This document shows, piece by piece, positions 1 through 7,727 of a stretch of 27,903 nt of DNA. The notes below the pieces were generated by a model. It did not search any database and was not told where the DNA came from. It saw only the letters and a list, made by a program, of their open reading frames with translations. Numbering within the stretch: position 1 is the first letter of the stretch; each line of letters starts with the position of its first letter. Source of the stretch: Alphaproteobacteria bacterium UBA7314 (GTDB lineage: Bacteria; Pseudomonadota; Alphaproteobacteria; MPNO01; UBA830); NCBI GenBank assembly GCA_002471575.1, contig DKQG01000025.1, forward strand, positions 2,285-30,187, read 5' to 3'. The position numbers and the translations under genes are program-made.

Positions 1-152
1 CGTTCGCGTTCCAGATCGTTGGAATCCATGACGCGTTCGGCCACGCGCTGGTTCTCTCGGAAACTGCCCGATTGACGCAACAACTGGTCAACTAGCGTAG
101 TTTTGCCATGATCAACATGGGCGATGATCGCAATATTGCGGAGTTCTGGCAC
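1..152 (-). CDS. typA: TypA/BipA ribosome-associated GTPase, N-terminal part only
   Basis: This is the first 50 or so residues of a translational GTPase; the rest lies beyond the window start. The visible protein begins PELRNIAIIAHVDHGKTTLV, which carries the G1/P-loop HVDHGKTT of EF-G-like GTPases. It continues with VAERVMDSNDLERER, the stretch characteristic of TypA/BipA rather than EF-G or LepA. TypA binds the ribosome and supports assembly and growth under stress (family knowledge). The start is probably the GTG at 152-150, preceded by a GGAAA stretch about 5 bases upstream; no ATG lies in frame before it. It is on the same strand as the kinase gene that ends about 100 bases upstream of it. 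Confidence 0.86.
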   Translation of the reverse strand, partial: MPELRNIAIIAHVDHGKTTLVDQLLRQSGSFRENQRVAERVMDSNDLERE

Positions 153-251
153 GATGCGGTTTCCGGCTTCTAGGGGCTCCAAACAACAGTCGAGCCACAG
201 ACCCGCCTGAAGAATGGGATTTTGCTCGCTGTATACAGCGTTCCGGGGAAA

Positions 252-1244
252 TTATCCCAGCTTTTCTTTAACGAGATCCTTAAGGGATTCTTCGGGCCGG
301 GCACCGTAGTGGCTGATCACTTCTGCGGCGCAGATTGATCCGATTTTGCCGGCGACCGCCAATTCGTACCCTTGCGTCAGGCCGTAAAGCACACCCGCAG
401 CGAAGAGATCGCCAGCGCCTGTGGTATCCACGACCTTTTCCACGGTTTCGGCTGCTACCTCGACGATTTCGTCAGGCGTTACAATAACGGACCCCTCAGC
501 CCCGCGCGTCACCGCCGCGATATCAACCTTGCCGACCAGTTTACCCACCGCTTCGTCGAACGACTCCGTTTCATAGAGCGATGTGATCTCGTCGTGGTTG
601 GCAAATACGATATCGACGTGGCCTTCGACCAGGTTCTGGAAAGATGCCCGGTGCCGGTCCACACAGAAAGGATCCGAAAGGGTCAACGCCACCCTTCGAC
701 CAGCCGCGTGGGCAAGCTCCGCCGCCTTCACGAATGCCTCCTTCGCTTCGTCCCGATCGAACAGATAGCCCTCGAGATACGTGATTTGGGCATCGCCGAT
801 CGTTTCCGGGTCGATGTCTTCCGGACCCAACATGACGCTGACGCCTAGATAGGTCTGCATGGTCCGGTCGGCATCCGGTGTAACGAAGATCAGACACCGC
901 GCGGTCGACGGTCCCTCAGTCGCGGCCCGCATGGGATAGTCCACACCAACGGCCTTAAGGTCTTGACTGAACACTCCGCCGAGCTGATCGTCACGGACCT
1001 TGCCGATATATGCCCCCCTGCCGCCGAGCGAGGCGATACCGGTCAGCGTATTCGCAGCCGAGCCACCTGATATTTCAAAACCAGTATTCATTTCGCTGTA
1101 AAGCCATTCGGCATGGGCATCATCGATCAGGGTCATTGTCCCTTTGTTGAGGCCGAGACGCTTAAGGTCATTCTCGTCCGACTGGCCGATCACATCGACG
1201 ATTGCGTTACCGACACCGACGACGTCAAAAGGGGCGTTCGCCAT
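252..1244 (-). CDS. PfkB-family sugar/nucleoside kinase, adenosine-kinase-like
   Basis: A 330-residue ribokinase-fold kinase that would phosphorylate a sugar or nucleoside with ATP in the cytoplasm. The N-terminal strand FDVVGVGNAIVDVIG, the GGSAANT motif at residues 60-66 and the C-terminal DTTGAGDLFAAG motif (273-284, with the catalytic Asp in GAGD) identify the PfkB family. The form of the N terminus and the full length resemble the alphaproteobacterial adenosine-kinase-like branch, but fructokinase or another PfkB substrate cannot be excluded from sequence alone. The ATG has a strong ribosome site (AGGAG 7 bases upstream). The divergent gene at 1388 leaves a 143-base gap holding a plausible promoter. 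Confidence 0.85.
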   Translation of the reverse strand: MANAPFDVVGVGNAIVDVIGQSDENDLKRLGLNKGTMTLIDDAHAEWLYSEMNTGFEISGGSAANTLTGIASLGGRGAYIGKVRDDQLGGVFSQDLKAVGVDYPMRAATEGPSTARCLIFVTPDADRTMQTYLGVSVMLGPEDIDPETIGDAQITYLEGYLFDRDEAKEAFVKAAELAHAAGRRVALTLSDPFCVDRHRASFQNLVEGHVDIVFANHDEITSLYETESFDEAVGKLVGKVDIAAVTRGAEGSVIVTPDEIVEVAAETVEKVVDTTGAGDLFAAGVLYGLTQGYELAVAGKIGSICAAEVISHYGARPEESLKDLVKEKLG

Positions 1245-1281
1245 GATAAGCTCCTGAAAATACTATGAATCTGCGGCGCGC

Positions 1282-1309
1282 AGTATAATGACGGATCAGC
1301 GCGGGGCAA
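1282..1309 (-). promoter_or_regulatory. Candidate promoter of the PfkB kinase gene
   Basis: On the minus strand TTGCCC (1309-1304) is followed after 16 bases by TATACT (1287-1282), close to a sigma-70-type -35/-10 pair. This would give a leader of roughly 30 bases before the ATG at 1244. The call is by eye only. Confidence 0.3.
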
Positions 1310-1387
1310 TCGAAATACCGTCTTGCGTTGGCGGGTCCCCAGCGGCTAAACAGGCAGCGTAAAAGGTAAACGGGAGCGGGAAGACAA

Positions 1388-2083
1388 ATGTTTTCAGGGC
1401 TTTTTCTTGCCGTCGAACAGCTGGGAGATCCCCGCATCCGTAGTGTGGTGATCCGGGCCGTCATTTTCAGTGCGGTGACATTTATCGCGCTTGTCGCCGG
1501 TCTCAGCTGGGCGTTAAGCGGAACGTCGCTGTTCGGTATCGCATGGTTAGACAAGGGCGTTGCCTATCTTGGCGGGGGCGCGGCCTTTGTGATTGGTTTG
1601 TTGATCTTTCCGGCGCTTACGGGCCTCATTATTTCTTGCATGCTTGAAGAAATCGCGCGCGCCGTCGAAGCCCGGCATTTCCCCGATCTGCCCGATGCGC
1701 GTGAGGAACCCATCATGCAGATGGTCTCGAACGCAGCCCGTTTCGCAGTAAAAACGATCGTTCTCAACGTACTGGTATTCATCCTGGTCGTACCGGTTCT
1801 GCTGATCACGATCGTCCTGATTCCGCTCATTCCCTTTGTTTTCTTCGCTCTCAACGGCTATCTTCTTGGGCACGACTACTTCGAGTTCGCGGCATTACGG
1901 CGGCTCGAACCTGCGGCGGGACGGGCGCTAAGACGGCAGCACAAAAGTCGCGTTTTTATGTGCGGTACCGTGATTGCAGTATTGATGACCGTTCCGTTCT
2001 TGAATTGGCTTATGCCGATAGTTGCTGCGGCCTACATGGTGCATGTGTTCGAACATGCCCGCAGTCGCGTGGAGACAGTTTGA
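1388..2083 (+). CDS. EI24-domain (CysZ-like) integral membrane protein
   Basis: A 231-residue membrane protein with about five hydrophobic stretches (roughly residues 22-45, 55-85, 120-160 and 190-215). The segment FPALTGLIISCMLEEIARAV followed by a hydrophilic loop and the GYLLGHDYFEFAALRR motif fits the EI24/CysZ family, whose best-known member supports sulfate uptake. A transport role here is inferred, not shown. The start ATG has GGAAG about 6 bases upstream. It is followed on the same strand by a bactofilin and a lipoprotein gene with short gaps, so the three may be co-transcribed. The 143-base gap to the divergent kinase gene would hold its promoter. Confidence 0.7.
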   Translation: MFSGLFLAVEQLGDPRIRSVVIRAVIFSAVTFIALVAGLSWALSGTSLFGIAWLDKGVAYLGGGAAFVIGLLIFPALTGLIISCMLEEIARAVEARHFPDLPDAREEPIMQMVSNAARFAVKTIVLNVLVFILVVPVLLITIVLIPLIPFVFFALNGYLLGHDYFEFAALRRLEPAAGRALRRQHKSRVFMCGTVIAVLMTVPFLNWLMPIVAAAYMVHVFEHARSRVETV

Positions 2084-2138
2084 GCGCTGCCCCAGGGCGG
2101 CATTTAGCAGGCAGAGATCAACCCGGGAAAGACAGGAT

Positions 2139-2615
2139 ATGGCGAAGCAGGATTACAAAGTCAGAACAGAACCTCCGGCGGCGTTGCCGTTGAAAACCGA
2201 AGCACCCAATGAGCCGCCCGCAGTCGCCCAGCTCACCCGGGAACCACACTCGGTCTCTAACCCGGCGAAAATCGGTAGCCCCGTGGGCAAAAAACTGATC
2301 GTCGGTAGTGAAATTGAACTCAGCGGCAACATCAGCGCCTGCGAGAGGCTAGTCGTCGAAGGCCGCGTGGAGGCCCAGTTGCACGACTGCCGCGAGATCG
2401 AAATCGCCAGAACCGGCACTTTCAAAGGCTCAGCGGCGATCGAATTGGCGGAAATCAGAGGTAATTTTGAAGGCACCTTGACCGCCCGGGATACCTTGAT
2501 CGTCCGGTCGTCGGGGCGGGTAACCGGGACCATTCGATTTGGCAAACTCGAAATCGAGCGGGGTGGCGAAGTCGTCGGCGATATTGGCTTGGTTGAAGAC
2601 AACACAGAGAGCTGA
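2139..2615 (+). CDS. Bactofilin (polymer-forming cytoskeletal protein)
   Basis: A 158-residue protein with a disordered proline-rich N-terminal third (about residues 1-48) and a beta-helical bactofilin domain (about 50-150). The domain shows the repeated hydrophobic/glycine pattern, for example GSEIELSGNISACERLVVEG, RGNFEGTLTARDTLIV and GRVTGTIRFGKLEIERGGEV. Bactofilins polymerise without nucleotide and act as scaffolds for cell-envelope enzymes. The ATG at 2139 (MAKQDYK) was chosen over upstream in-frame starts because those would run back into the EI24 gene; a weak ACAGGA lies just upstream. Only 13 bases separate its stop from the next gene. A cell-wall role is consistent with the nearby MltA gene but is inference. 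Confidence 0.88.
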   Translation: MAKQDYKVRTEPPAALPLKTEAPNEPPAVAQLTREPHSVSNPAKIGSPVGKKLIVGSEIELSGNISACERLVVEGRVEAQLHDCREIEIARTGTFKGSAAIELAEIRGNFEGTLTARDTLIVRSSGRVTGTIRFGKLEIERGGEVVGDIGLVEDNTES

Positions 2616-2628
2616 ACGCAATTTGTCC

Positions 2629-3072
2629 ATGCAATGGAGCTTCATCGGCGCGGCGGGAACGATCTATCTGCTGCTTTCTGCCTGCATCCCCGTGCCCGAC
2701 CAAGCGTCGAACAAGGCAGATCAGAAACCGGTCCTCCAAATTGACGCCCGCGACACGGCGGGAAACAAGCCGGCTGTGACGGATGAAAGAACGCAAACGG
2801 CAACCCGGAGCCCGGGTCCGCCTCCCGAAAAACTGATCGGTATGACCAAGGACGACATCACGGCCATTTTTGGCCGACCCGTTTTCGTGCGCCGCGATCC
2901 ACCCGGCGAATTCTGGCGTTATCGATCCAAAACCTGCGTTCTGGAACTGTTCTTCTACCAGCGTGGCGGCGCCTGGCGCGTGGACCACATGGAGATGCGC
3001 CGCAACGACACACCTGTCGCCGATCGGCCGGCCTGTGTGACTGCGCTCAGAGCGCGAACACATAACGGCTAG
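2629..3072 (+). CDS. Small predicted lipoprotein, BamE/SmpA-like fold possible
   Basis: A 147-residue protein starting with a lipoprotein signal: a short hydrophobic stretch ending in the lipobox LLSAC, with Cys19 as lipidation site. A low-complexity linker (residues 20-70) leads to a C-terminal domain containing KLIGMTKDDITAIFGRPVFV, then FWRYRSKTCVLELFFY. The pattern of short helix, xxFGxP and later W-Y-C-L strand resembles SmpA/OmlA (BamE-like) domains, but the match is by eye and the function is unknown. An in-frame TTG at 2623 is an alternative start. It follows the bactofilin gene by 13 bases and ends in TAG, converging on fxsA 15 bases away. Confidence 0.65.
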   Translation: MQWSFIGAAGTIYLLLSACIPVPDQASNKADQKPVLQIDARDTAGNKPAVTDERTQTATRSPGPPPEKLIGMTKDDITAIFGRPVFVRRDPPGEFWRYRSKTCVLELFFYQRGGAWRVDHMEMRRNDTPVADRPACVTALRARTHNG

Positions 3073-3087
3073 GCCGTACACCAGAAA

Positions 3088-3606
3088 CTATGTGTCATTA
3101 TTTGGTGGCAATCTGTCGCGGTCGTTCGGCGGCGTATTCACTTCTTCGAAATCCCCGTCGATCAACGGGCCGGCGCCACGTGATCCGGGCGAAGGCCCGC
3201 CGGGTCCGCCGCCGAAACCTCGGCCAAAGCCGCCGACGTGAACATGGCCATGACGTTTTAGCCAACGCCAGATGCCGCGCCCGACCAGCTCGCGAAACAG
3301 AGGAACGAAAAGCGTAAACCCGAGCGCATCGGTAAAAAATCCAGGCGTCAGCAGCAGTACCCCAGCAACCAGCAGGCACAGGCCGTCGAAGACCTCTTGA
3401 ACCGGCAATTCGTTGCGGGTCGCGCTTTCCTGCGCCCTTTGCAGTACTGAGAGCCCCTGGATACGCAGCAGCGTCGTTCCGGCAAAGGCGGTCAAGATGA
3501 CGATTGCGACCGTCGACCACAATCCGATCCAGCCTCCAACCTCGATAAACAGTGCGATTTCGATAACCGGCACAGCAATAAATGCTGCCAGCAAAACAAT
3601 TGCCAT
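3088..3606 (-). CDS. fxsA: FxsA-family cytoplasmic membrane protein
   Basis: A 172-residue inner-membrane protein. The first ~110 residues hold three to four hydrophobic segments typical of FxsA: AAFIAVPVIEIALFIEVGGW, then WSTVAIVILTAFAGTTLLR, then the conserved VAGVLLLTPGFFTDALGF motif. The C-terminal tail is rich in glycine, histidine and proline and is probably cytoplasmic. FxsA is named for suppressing exclusion of phage T7 in E. coli; its normal role is not settled. In many alphaproteobacteria fxsA lies next to secB and divergent to a Tim44-like gene. The divergent Tim44-like gene is present here at 3805, but secB is not in the window; a lipoprotein gene converges downstream instead. Confidence 0.86.
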   Translation of the reverse strand: MAIVLLAAFIAVPVIEIALFIEVGGWIGLWSTVAIVILTAFAGTTLLRIQGLSVLQRAQESATRNELPVQEVFDGLCLLVAGVLLLTPGFFTDALGFTLFVPLFRELVGRGIWRWLKRHGHVHVGGFGRGFGGGPGGPSPGSRGAGPLIDGDFEEVNTPPNDRDRLPPNNDT

Positions 3607-3726
3607 GCTTGCGATTTCCCAGTGAACGCCTTATGTACTTCACCTTAGGGCTCGGGAGGTGCTGAGCTTACTTTTTGGCACTTTGCCGAGACACGATAGC
3701 AACTAAGGTATAGCTAACCGACGGGA

Positions 3727-3790
3727 CTGCGTCTATCTAGCCCGCCCTCGCGGGATTAATAGGACGCAGATCGACGCGCCGGAAAGGCGC
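3727..3790 (+). promoter_or_regulatory. Two adjacent stem-loops in the leader of the Tim44-like gene
   Basis: CTGCGT (3727-3732) pairs with ACGCAG (3764-3769), and CTAT (3733-3736) with ATAG (3759-3762), leaving G3763 bulged. Inside lies a perfect hairpin CCCGC-CCTC-GCGGG (3741-3754). Seven bases after the first structure comes a second hairpin, GCGCC-GGAAA-GGCGC (3776-3790), ending directly before an AGGAAAG ribosome site at 3791. The ATG is at 3805. No T-run follows either hairpin, so they do not look like simple terminators. A role in mRNA stability or translation control is possible. The gap 3607-3804 otherwise shows nothing clear. Confidence 0.5.
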
Positions 3791-3804
3791 AGGAAAGCAA
3801 GATT

Positions 3805-4488
3805 ATGAGTGACGGGTTTCAGTTTCTGGATATCGTTCTTTTCGCGATGGTCGCGGCTTTTCTAGTCTTGCGACTGCGCAGTGTTCTGGGCAAGCGCACT
3901 GGCCACGAACAGCCTCGACAGGACCCGATGTCGCAGCGAAACCAGGACTCAGAAGCGGAGGGCAATGTCGTTGAAATGCCCAACCGCAATCGCGGTGCCG
4001 GCTTCGACCCGTTGGCCGATCTTGATCCGGATGACCCGCTTACTGCTGGCATTATGAACATTCGCGCCGCCGACGATACGTTCGACCCGGGAGGGTTCGC
4101 AGACGGCGCGCGGGGCGCATTCGAAATGATCGTCCAGGGATTTGCCGCTGGCGACCGCGACAGCCTGCAAATGCTCCTGGCAGACGACGTCTATGAAAAT
4201 TTTGAAGCTGCGATCAACGAACGCGACGAGGCGGAAGAAACCCTAGAATCGACAATCATCGGCATCAAGTCGGCCGACGTGATCGAAGCGGGAATGGACC
4301 GCCAGAATGCGATGGTCACCGTGAAATTCGTATCCGAACAGGTGAATGTCACGCGGGACTCGGAAGACCGGATCGTCGATGGGGACCCCAATCAGGTTAC
4401 GGAAATAACGGACATCTGGACTTTCAGCCGCGATACCCAATCGCGCGACCCCAACTGGAAGCTGGTGGAAACCCGCAGTCAGAATTAA
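3805..4488 (+). CDS. Tim44/TimA-family membrane-anchored adaptor protein
   Basis: A 227-residue protein with one N-terminal membrane anchor (about residues 8-24, FLDIVLFAMVAAFLVLRLR). A charged, proline-rich linker (30-75) leads to a C-terminal Tim44-like domain (about 90-225). The domain contains GAFEMIVQGFAAGDRDSLQM, LLADDVYENFEAAI and the terminal strand TDIWTFSRD...WKLVETRSQN, all typical. The bacterial proteins are related to the mitochondrial import-motor subunit Tim44 but their own function is only partly known. It is divergent from fxsA and followed 27 bases later by mltA, a conserved alphaproteobacterial arrangement suggesting co-transcription. It has an AGGA ribosome site about 10 bases upstream. 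Confidence 0.86.
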   Translation: MSDGFQFLDIVLFAMVAAFLVLRLRSVLGKRTGHEQPRQDPMSQRNQDSEAEGNVVEMPNRNRGAGFDPLADLDPDDPLTAGIMNIRAADDTFDPGGFADGARGAFEMIVQGFAAGDRDSLQMLLADDVYENFEAAINERDEAEETLESTIIGIKSADVIEAGMDRQNAMVTVKFVSEQVNVTRDSEDRIVDGDPNQVTEITDIWTFSRDTQSRDPNWKLVETRSQN

Positions 4489-4515
4489 GGCCGTAACAAA
4501 GGCACCTGTTCCTGC

Positions 4516-5697
4516 ATGACATCAGTCCTTTCAACGCCTCGCTCTTCATTCTTGTTACGAGGCGGATGGATAGCAGCTGCGCTGTCTCTATCACTCCTCG
4601 CCTGCGCCGAAACCGGTGATAAAGCGACGATAGACAAGCCGGTTTTCAATCCCGTTGCCTTTACTGACCTAAACGGCTGGAACGCCGACGAACACGTAAA
4701 GGCGCTGAAGGCTCTTCTGAAATCGTGCCCGCCACTGGAGCGCCGCGGGGTGCCCGGCTACGGGACCGCAGCAACCTGGCGGGATATTTGTCGGGGCGCC
4801 CGCGACGTTTCCGAAAACAGCCCCGGAGGTGCACAGCAGTTTTTCGAGAAACATTTTATTCCCGCCGCCATCTCCGGGCGGGATGGTCCGACAGGTTTAA
4901 TCACGGGCTATTATGAACCCGAATTACGCGGCGCCCGCCAGCACACTGCGCGTTTCAATGTACCGCTTCACATCCGGCCGCCCGACCTCGTGACCGTCAG
5001 CCTGGGCCGTTTTCGCGACGACCTTAAAGGCAAGAAGATTGCCGGCCGGGTGGTCCAAGGAAGGCTTGTCCCCTATCCTGACAGGGGCAAAATCGAACGC
5101 GGCGCACTTAAAAACAGAAAACTGGAACTGGTCTGGGTGGACAGCGCGGCGGATGCATTTTTCCTCCATATCCAGGGGTCCGGCAGGATAAAGCTGCGTG
5201 ACGGCGTCATTATGAGAGTAGGATATGCCGGCACCAATGGCCATGCGTATACCGCCATCGGCCGCGAACTGATTGCACGTGGCGAGATCCCCCGCGAGAA
5301 AATGTCAATGCAAGCGATCCGCGGCTGGCTGGAGGTCAACCCGGCAGATGGCGCAGAGCTAATGCGGACCAACAGGTCCTACGTGTTTTTTCGCGAACTG
5401 ACCGGAGACGGCCCACTGGGTGCACAGGGCGTCGAGCTGACTCCGAAGCGGAGCCTGGCGATCGACCGGCGACTTTTGCCGCTGGGCCTGCCTGTGTGGC
5501 TGGATACAACGGAACCTGACGGAGCGCCGTTTCGGCGCCTGATGATCGCCCAGGACACCGGCGGAGCAATTCGCGGCGCGGTTCGAGGCGACGTGTTCTG
5601 GGGTCCGGGAACAAAAGCGGCCGACCACGCCGGCAGAATGCAGTCGCCGGGCAGATACTGGATCCTCGTTCCCCGAGCGCTCCGTCCGGCAAGCTGA
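4516..5697 (+). CDS. mltA: Membrane-bound lytic murein transglycosylase A
   Basis: A 393-residue outer-membrane lipoprotein that cleaves peptidoglycan glycan strands to 1,6-anhydromuropeptides. The signal region ends in the lipobox SLLAC (Cys30). The MltA domain follows, with TGYYEPEL (130-137) and DAFFLHIQGSGRI (213-225). The 3D (double-psi barrel) domain contains LMIAQDTGGAIRGAVRGD (342-359), where Asp347 matches the catalytic aspartate of the family, and VFWGPG (360-365). Length is normal. It sits between the Tim44-like and Smr genes as in many relatives. The ribosome site before ATG 4516 is poor (AAAGG about 12 bases away), so translational coupling to the upstream gene is possible. Confidence 0.93.
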   Translation: MTSVLSTPRSSFLLRGGWIAAALSLSLLACAETGDKATIDKPVFNPVAFTDLNGWNADEHVKALKALLKSCPPLERRGVPGYGTAATWRDICRGARDVSENSPGGAQQFFEKHFIPAAISGRDGPTGLITGYYEPELRGARQHTARFNVPLHIRPPDLVTVSLGRFRDDLKGKKIAGRVVQGRLVPYPDRGKIERGALKNRKLELVWVDSAADAFFLHIQGSGRIKLRDGVIMRVGYAGTNGHAYTAIGRELIARGEIPREKMSMQAIRGWLEVNPADGAELMRTNRSYVFFRELTGDGPLGAQGVELTPKRSLAIDRRLLPLGLPVWLDTTEPDGAPFRRLMIAQDTGGAIRGAVRGDVFWGPGTKAADHAGRMQSPGRYWILVPRALRPAS

Positions 5698-5701
5698 AGA
5701 C

Positions 5702-5881
5702 GTGAAAAAGCTCGCTTGCGCCGCTTTGCTGTTTATCCTGCCGGGGATGACGTCAGGACAACGGTTTACCGGACCATCCCGATCTTCGGACATAGAACGG
5801 ATCGTCACCGTTGGCGTGCACGGGCATTTGCGGCTTCACATCCTTCTTATTGGACAGACCGATGGCGAAGAAAAAACCTAA
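5702..5881 (+). CDS. Possible small exported peptide between mltA and smr
   Basis: A 59-codon frame opens with GTG only 4 bases after the mltA stop and ends in TAA, overlapping the start of the Smr gene by 20 bases in a different frame. Its N terminus, VKKLACAALLFILPGMTSG, looks like a classical Sec signal peptide with a cleavage site after SG, leaving about 40 residues. The rest (QRFTGPSRSSDIERIVTVGV and onward) matches nothing I recognise. The 164-base gap between mltA and smr is otherwise unexplained. The ribosome site is weak and a frame of this length can occur by chance at this base composition, so this is only a candidate. Confidence 0.33.
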   Translation: MKKLACAALLFILPGMTSGQRFTGPSRSSDIERIVTVGVHGHLRLHILLIGQTDGEEKT

Positions 5882-6410
5882 ACCGCCGAATATGTCGGAT
5901 GATAATGCACTGTTTCGTGCTGCCATGGCCGACGCCAAGCCGCTCGTCCAGCGGGAGCAAACGCACAGGAAAGCCATGCCTCCACCGGCCGCGCAGCCGG
6001 CAAAGAACAAATTCGGCCCGCACACGAAACCGCAACCCACGCTCACCACTCGCTCCGCCAAGCCGCTGGAAGCCGGCACCGCAGCCGATCTAGACCGGCG
6101 AACAATGGACAAACTCCGCAAGGGGCGAGTGCGGCCTGACGCACGTATAGATCTTCACGGTATGACAGCTAGTCGCGCCCAGACTGCTATGAATGGCTTC
6201 CTCGAGAACGCCCACAGCGCGGGCAAACGCTGCGTATTGGTAATCACGGGCAAGGGATCATTGAAAGAAGGCGGTGGTGTAATCCGTCGAGAACTTCCGG
6301 CTTGGCTTAACGCGTCGGAGAATAGAATGCGCATTCTAGGCTTCGCACAGGCGCAGCCCCGCGACGGCGGGGGGGGTGCGTTCTATGTATTGCTGAAGCG
6401 AAGGCGATGA
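5862..6410 (+). CDS. Smr-domain protein (possible nuclease)
   Basis: A 182-residue protein with a basic, disordered N-terminal half and a C-terminal Smr domain (about residues 92-182). Diagnostic motifs are RIDLHGMTASRAQ (the DLHG motif), CVLVITGKGS (the TGKG motif) and the end GGGGAFYVLLKRR. Smr domains occur in MutS2 and in small nicking or RNA-cleaving proteins; the biological role of this stand-alone form is unsettled. The ATG at 5862 (MAKKKPK) was preferred to an upstream in-frame ATG at 5811, because it gives the usual lysine-rich start and has GGACAG 7 bases upstream. A run of eight G (6369-6376) lies near the 3' end. Its stop lies 3 bases from the convergent hslU stop. Confidence 0.86.
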   Translation: MAKKKPKPPNMSDDNALFRAAMADAKPLVQREQTHRKAMPPPAAQPAKNKFGPHTKPQPTLTTRSAKPLEAGTAADLDRRTMDKLRKGRVRPDARIDLHGMTASRAQTAMNGFLENAHSAGKRCVLVITGKGSLKEGGGVIRRELPAWLNASENRMRILGFAQAQPRDGGGGAFYVLLKRRR

Positions 6411-6413
6411 CTC

Positions 6414-7724
6414 CTATAAAATAAATTTCGATAGATCGGCATCCTTAGCTAGGTCGGCGACGTTTTCGCGCACGTAGTCGGCGTTGATCTTTACGGTTTC
6501 ACCAGCCCGGTCGGATGCACTGAAGGAGATATCTTCCAACAGGCGCTCCATGACGGTCTGTAGCCGCCGGGCGCCGATATTTTCAACCGTGCGATTAACC
6601 TCTGCTGCCAACCGAGCAATTGCGTCAATCGCATCGTCTGTGAAAACAAGGGTCAGCTCCTCGGTACCCATCAGCGCAATATACTGGCGTATCAGGTTCG
6701 CTTGGGGTTCGGTCAGGATGCGACGGAAATCATCTTCCGTTAGCGCTTTCAACTCTACTCGGATCGGCAGACGCCCCTGCAGTTCGGGCAACAGGTCGGC
6801 CGGCTTCGACAGATGAAACGCGCCGGAAGCGACAAACAGGATATGATCGGTCTTGACCGTACCGTGCTTGGTGGGAACTGTCGTGCCTTCGATCAGGGGC
6901 AACAGGTCGCGCTGTACGCCTTCGCGGCTGACGTCGGCGCCGCCACGCCCGTCCGACCGGACGCAGATCTTGTCTATCTCGTCCAGAAACACGATGCCGT
7001 TCTGTTCTACGGATTCGATCGCAGTGCGCACCACGACATCGTCGTCCAGCAGCTTGTCGCCCTCCTCAGCGACGAGGACATCGTAACTGTCACCGACAGA
7101 CATCTTTTTGGTCTTAGTCGCGCCACCGAACGCCTTACCCAGCATGTCGTTCAGATTGATCATGCCCATCTGCGCACCGGGCATCCCAGGAATTTCCATG
7201 GTCGGCATGCCACCACTGGCATCCTGAAGTTCGATTTCGATCTCGCGGTCGTCCAGCTCGCCCTGGCGCAGCATGGTGCGGAACTTCTGCCGCGTGTCCT
7301 TGCTGGCGCTCTCGCCGACCAGCGCATCCAGTACGCGTTCCTCAGCCGCTATTTCAGCCTTGGCGACAACTTCCTTGCGCATCCGTTCGCGGGTCATGTG
7401 GATCGCGATTTCGACCAGGTCGCGGACAATTGATTCGACATCTCGGCCAACATAGCCGACCTCGGTAAACTTGGTCGCTTCGACCTTAAGGAACGGGGCA
7501 TCGGCTAGACGCGCCAGACGTCGGGCGATTTCGGTCTTGCCAACACCGGTAGGGCCAATCATCAGAATATTCTTCGGCAGCACTTCTTCGCGCAGATCGT
7601 CTACCAGTTGCTGGCGGCGCCACCGGTTGCGGAGTGCGATGGCAACAGCGCGCTTGGCATCGTTCTGGCCGACGATATAGCGATCGAGTTCGGAAACGAT
7701 TTCGCGGGGGGAGAAATTGGTCAC
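6414..7724 (-). CDS. hslU: ATP-dependent unfoldase HslU (ClpY)
   Basis: A 436-residue AAA+ ATPase that unfolds proteins and feeds them into HslV. It begins with the family signature SPREIVSELDRYIVGQNDAKRA-like start, has Walker A GPTGVGKT (57-64), and Walker B GIVFLDEIDK followed by the SREGVQRDLLPLIEGT segment. The sensor/arginine-finger region near the C terminus (VENIGARRLQTVME) is present. The C-terminal residues LSKFIL match the tail that docks into HslV and activates it. The variable I-domain lies between the Walker motifs. It follows hslV by 3 bases, so the two are co-transcribed and probably coupled. It ends in TAG, 3 bases from the convergent smr gene. Confidence 0.97.
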   Translation of the reverse strand: MTNFSPREIVSELDRYIVGQNDAKRAVAIALRNRWRRQQLVDDLREEVLPKNILMIGPTGVGKTEIARRLARLADAPFLKVEATKFTEVGYVGRDVESIVRDLVEIAIHMTRERMRKEVVAKAEIAAEERVLDALVGESASKDTRQKFRTMLRQGELDDREIEIELQDASGGMPTMEIPGMPGAQMGMINLNDMLGKAFGGATKTKKMSVGDSYDVLVAEEGDKLLDDDVVVRTAIESVEQNGIVFLDEIDKICVRSDGRGGADVSREGVQRDLLPLIEGTTVPTKHGTVKTDHILFVASGAFHLSKPADLLPELQGRLPIRVELKALTEDDFRRILTEPQANLIRQYIALMGTEELTLVFTDDAIDAIARLAAEVNRTVENIGARRLQTVMERLLEDISFSASDRAGETVKINADYVRENVADLAKDADLSKFIL

Positions 7725-7727
7725 GGA

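Noticed and set aside
6813..7433. Plus-strand open frame of 206 codons within hslU
   Set aside because: Shadow of the conserved HslU coding sequence.
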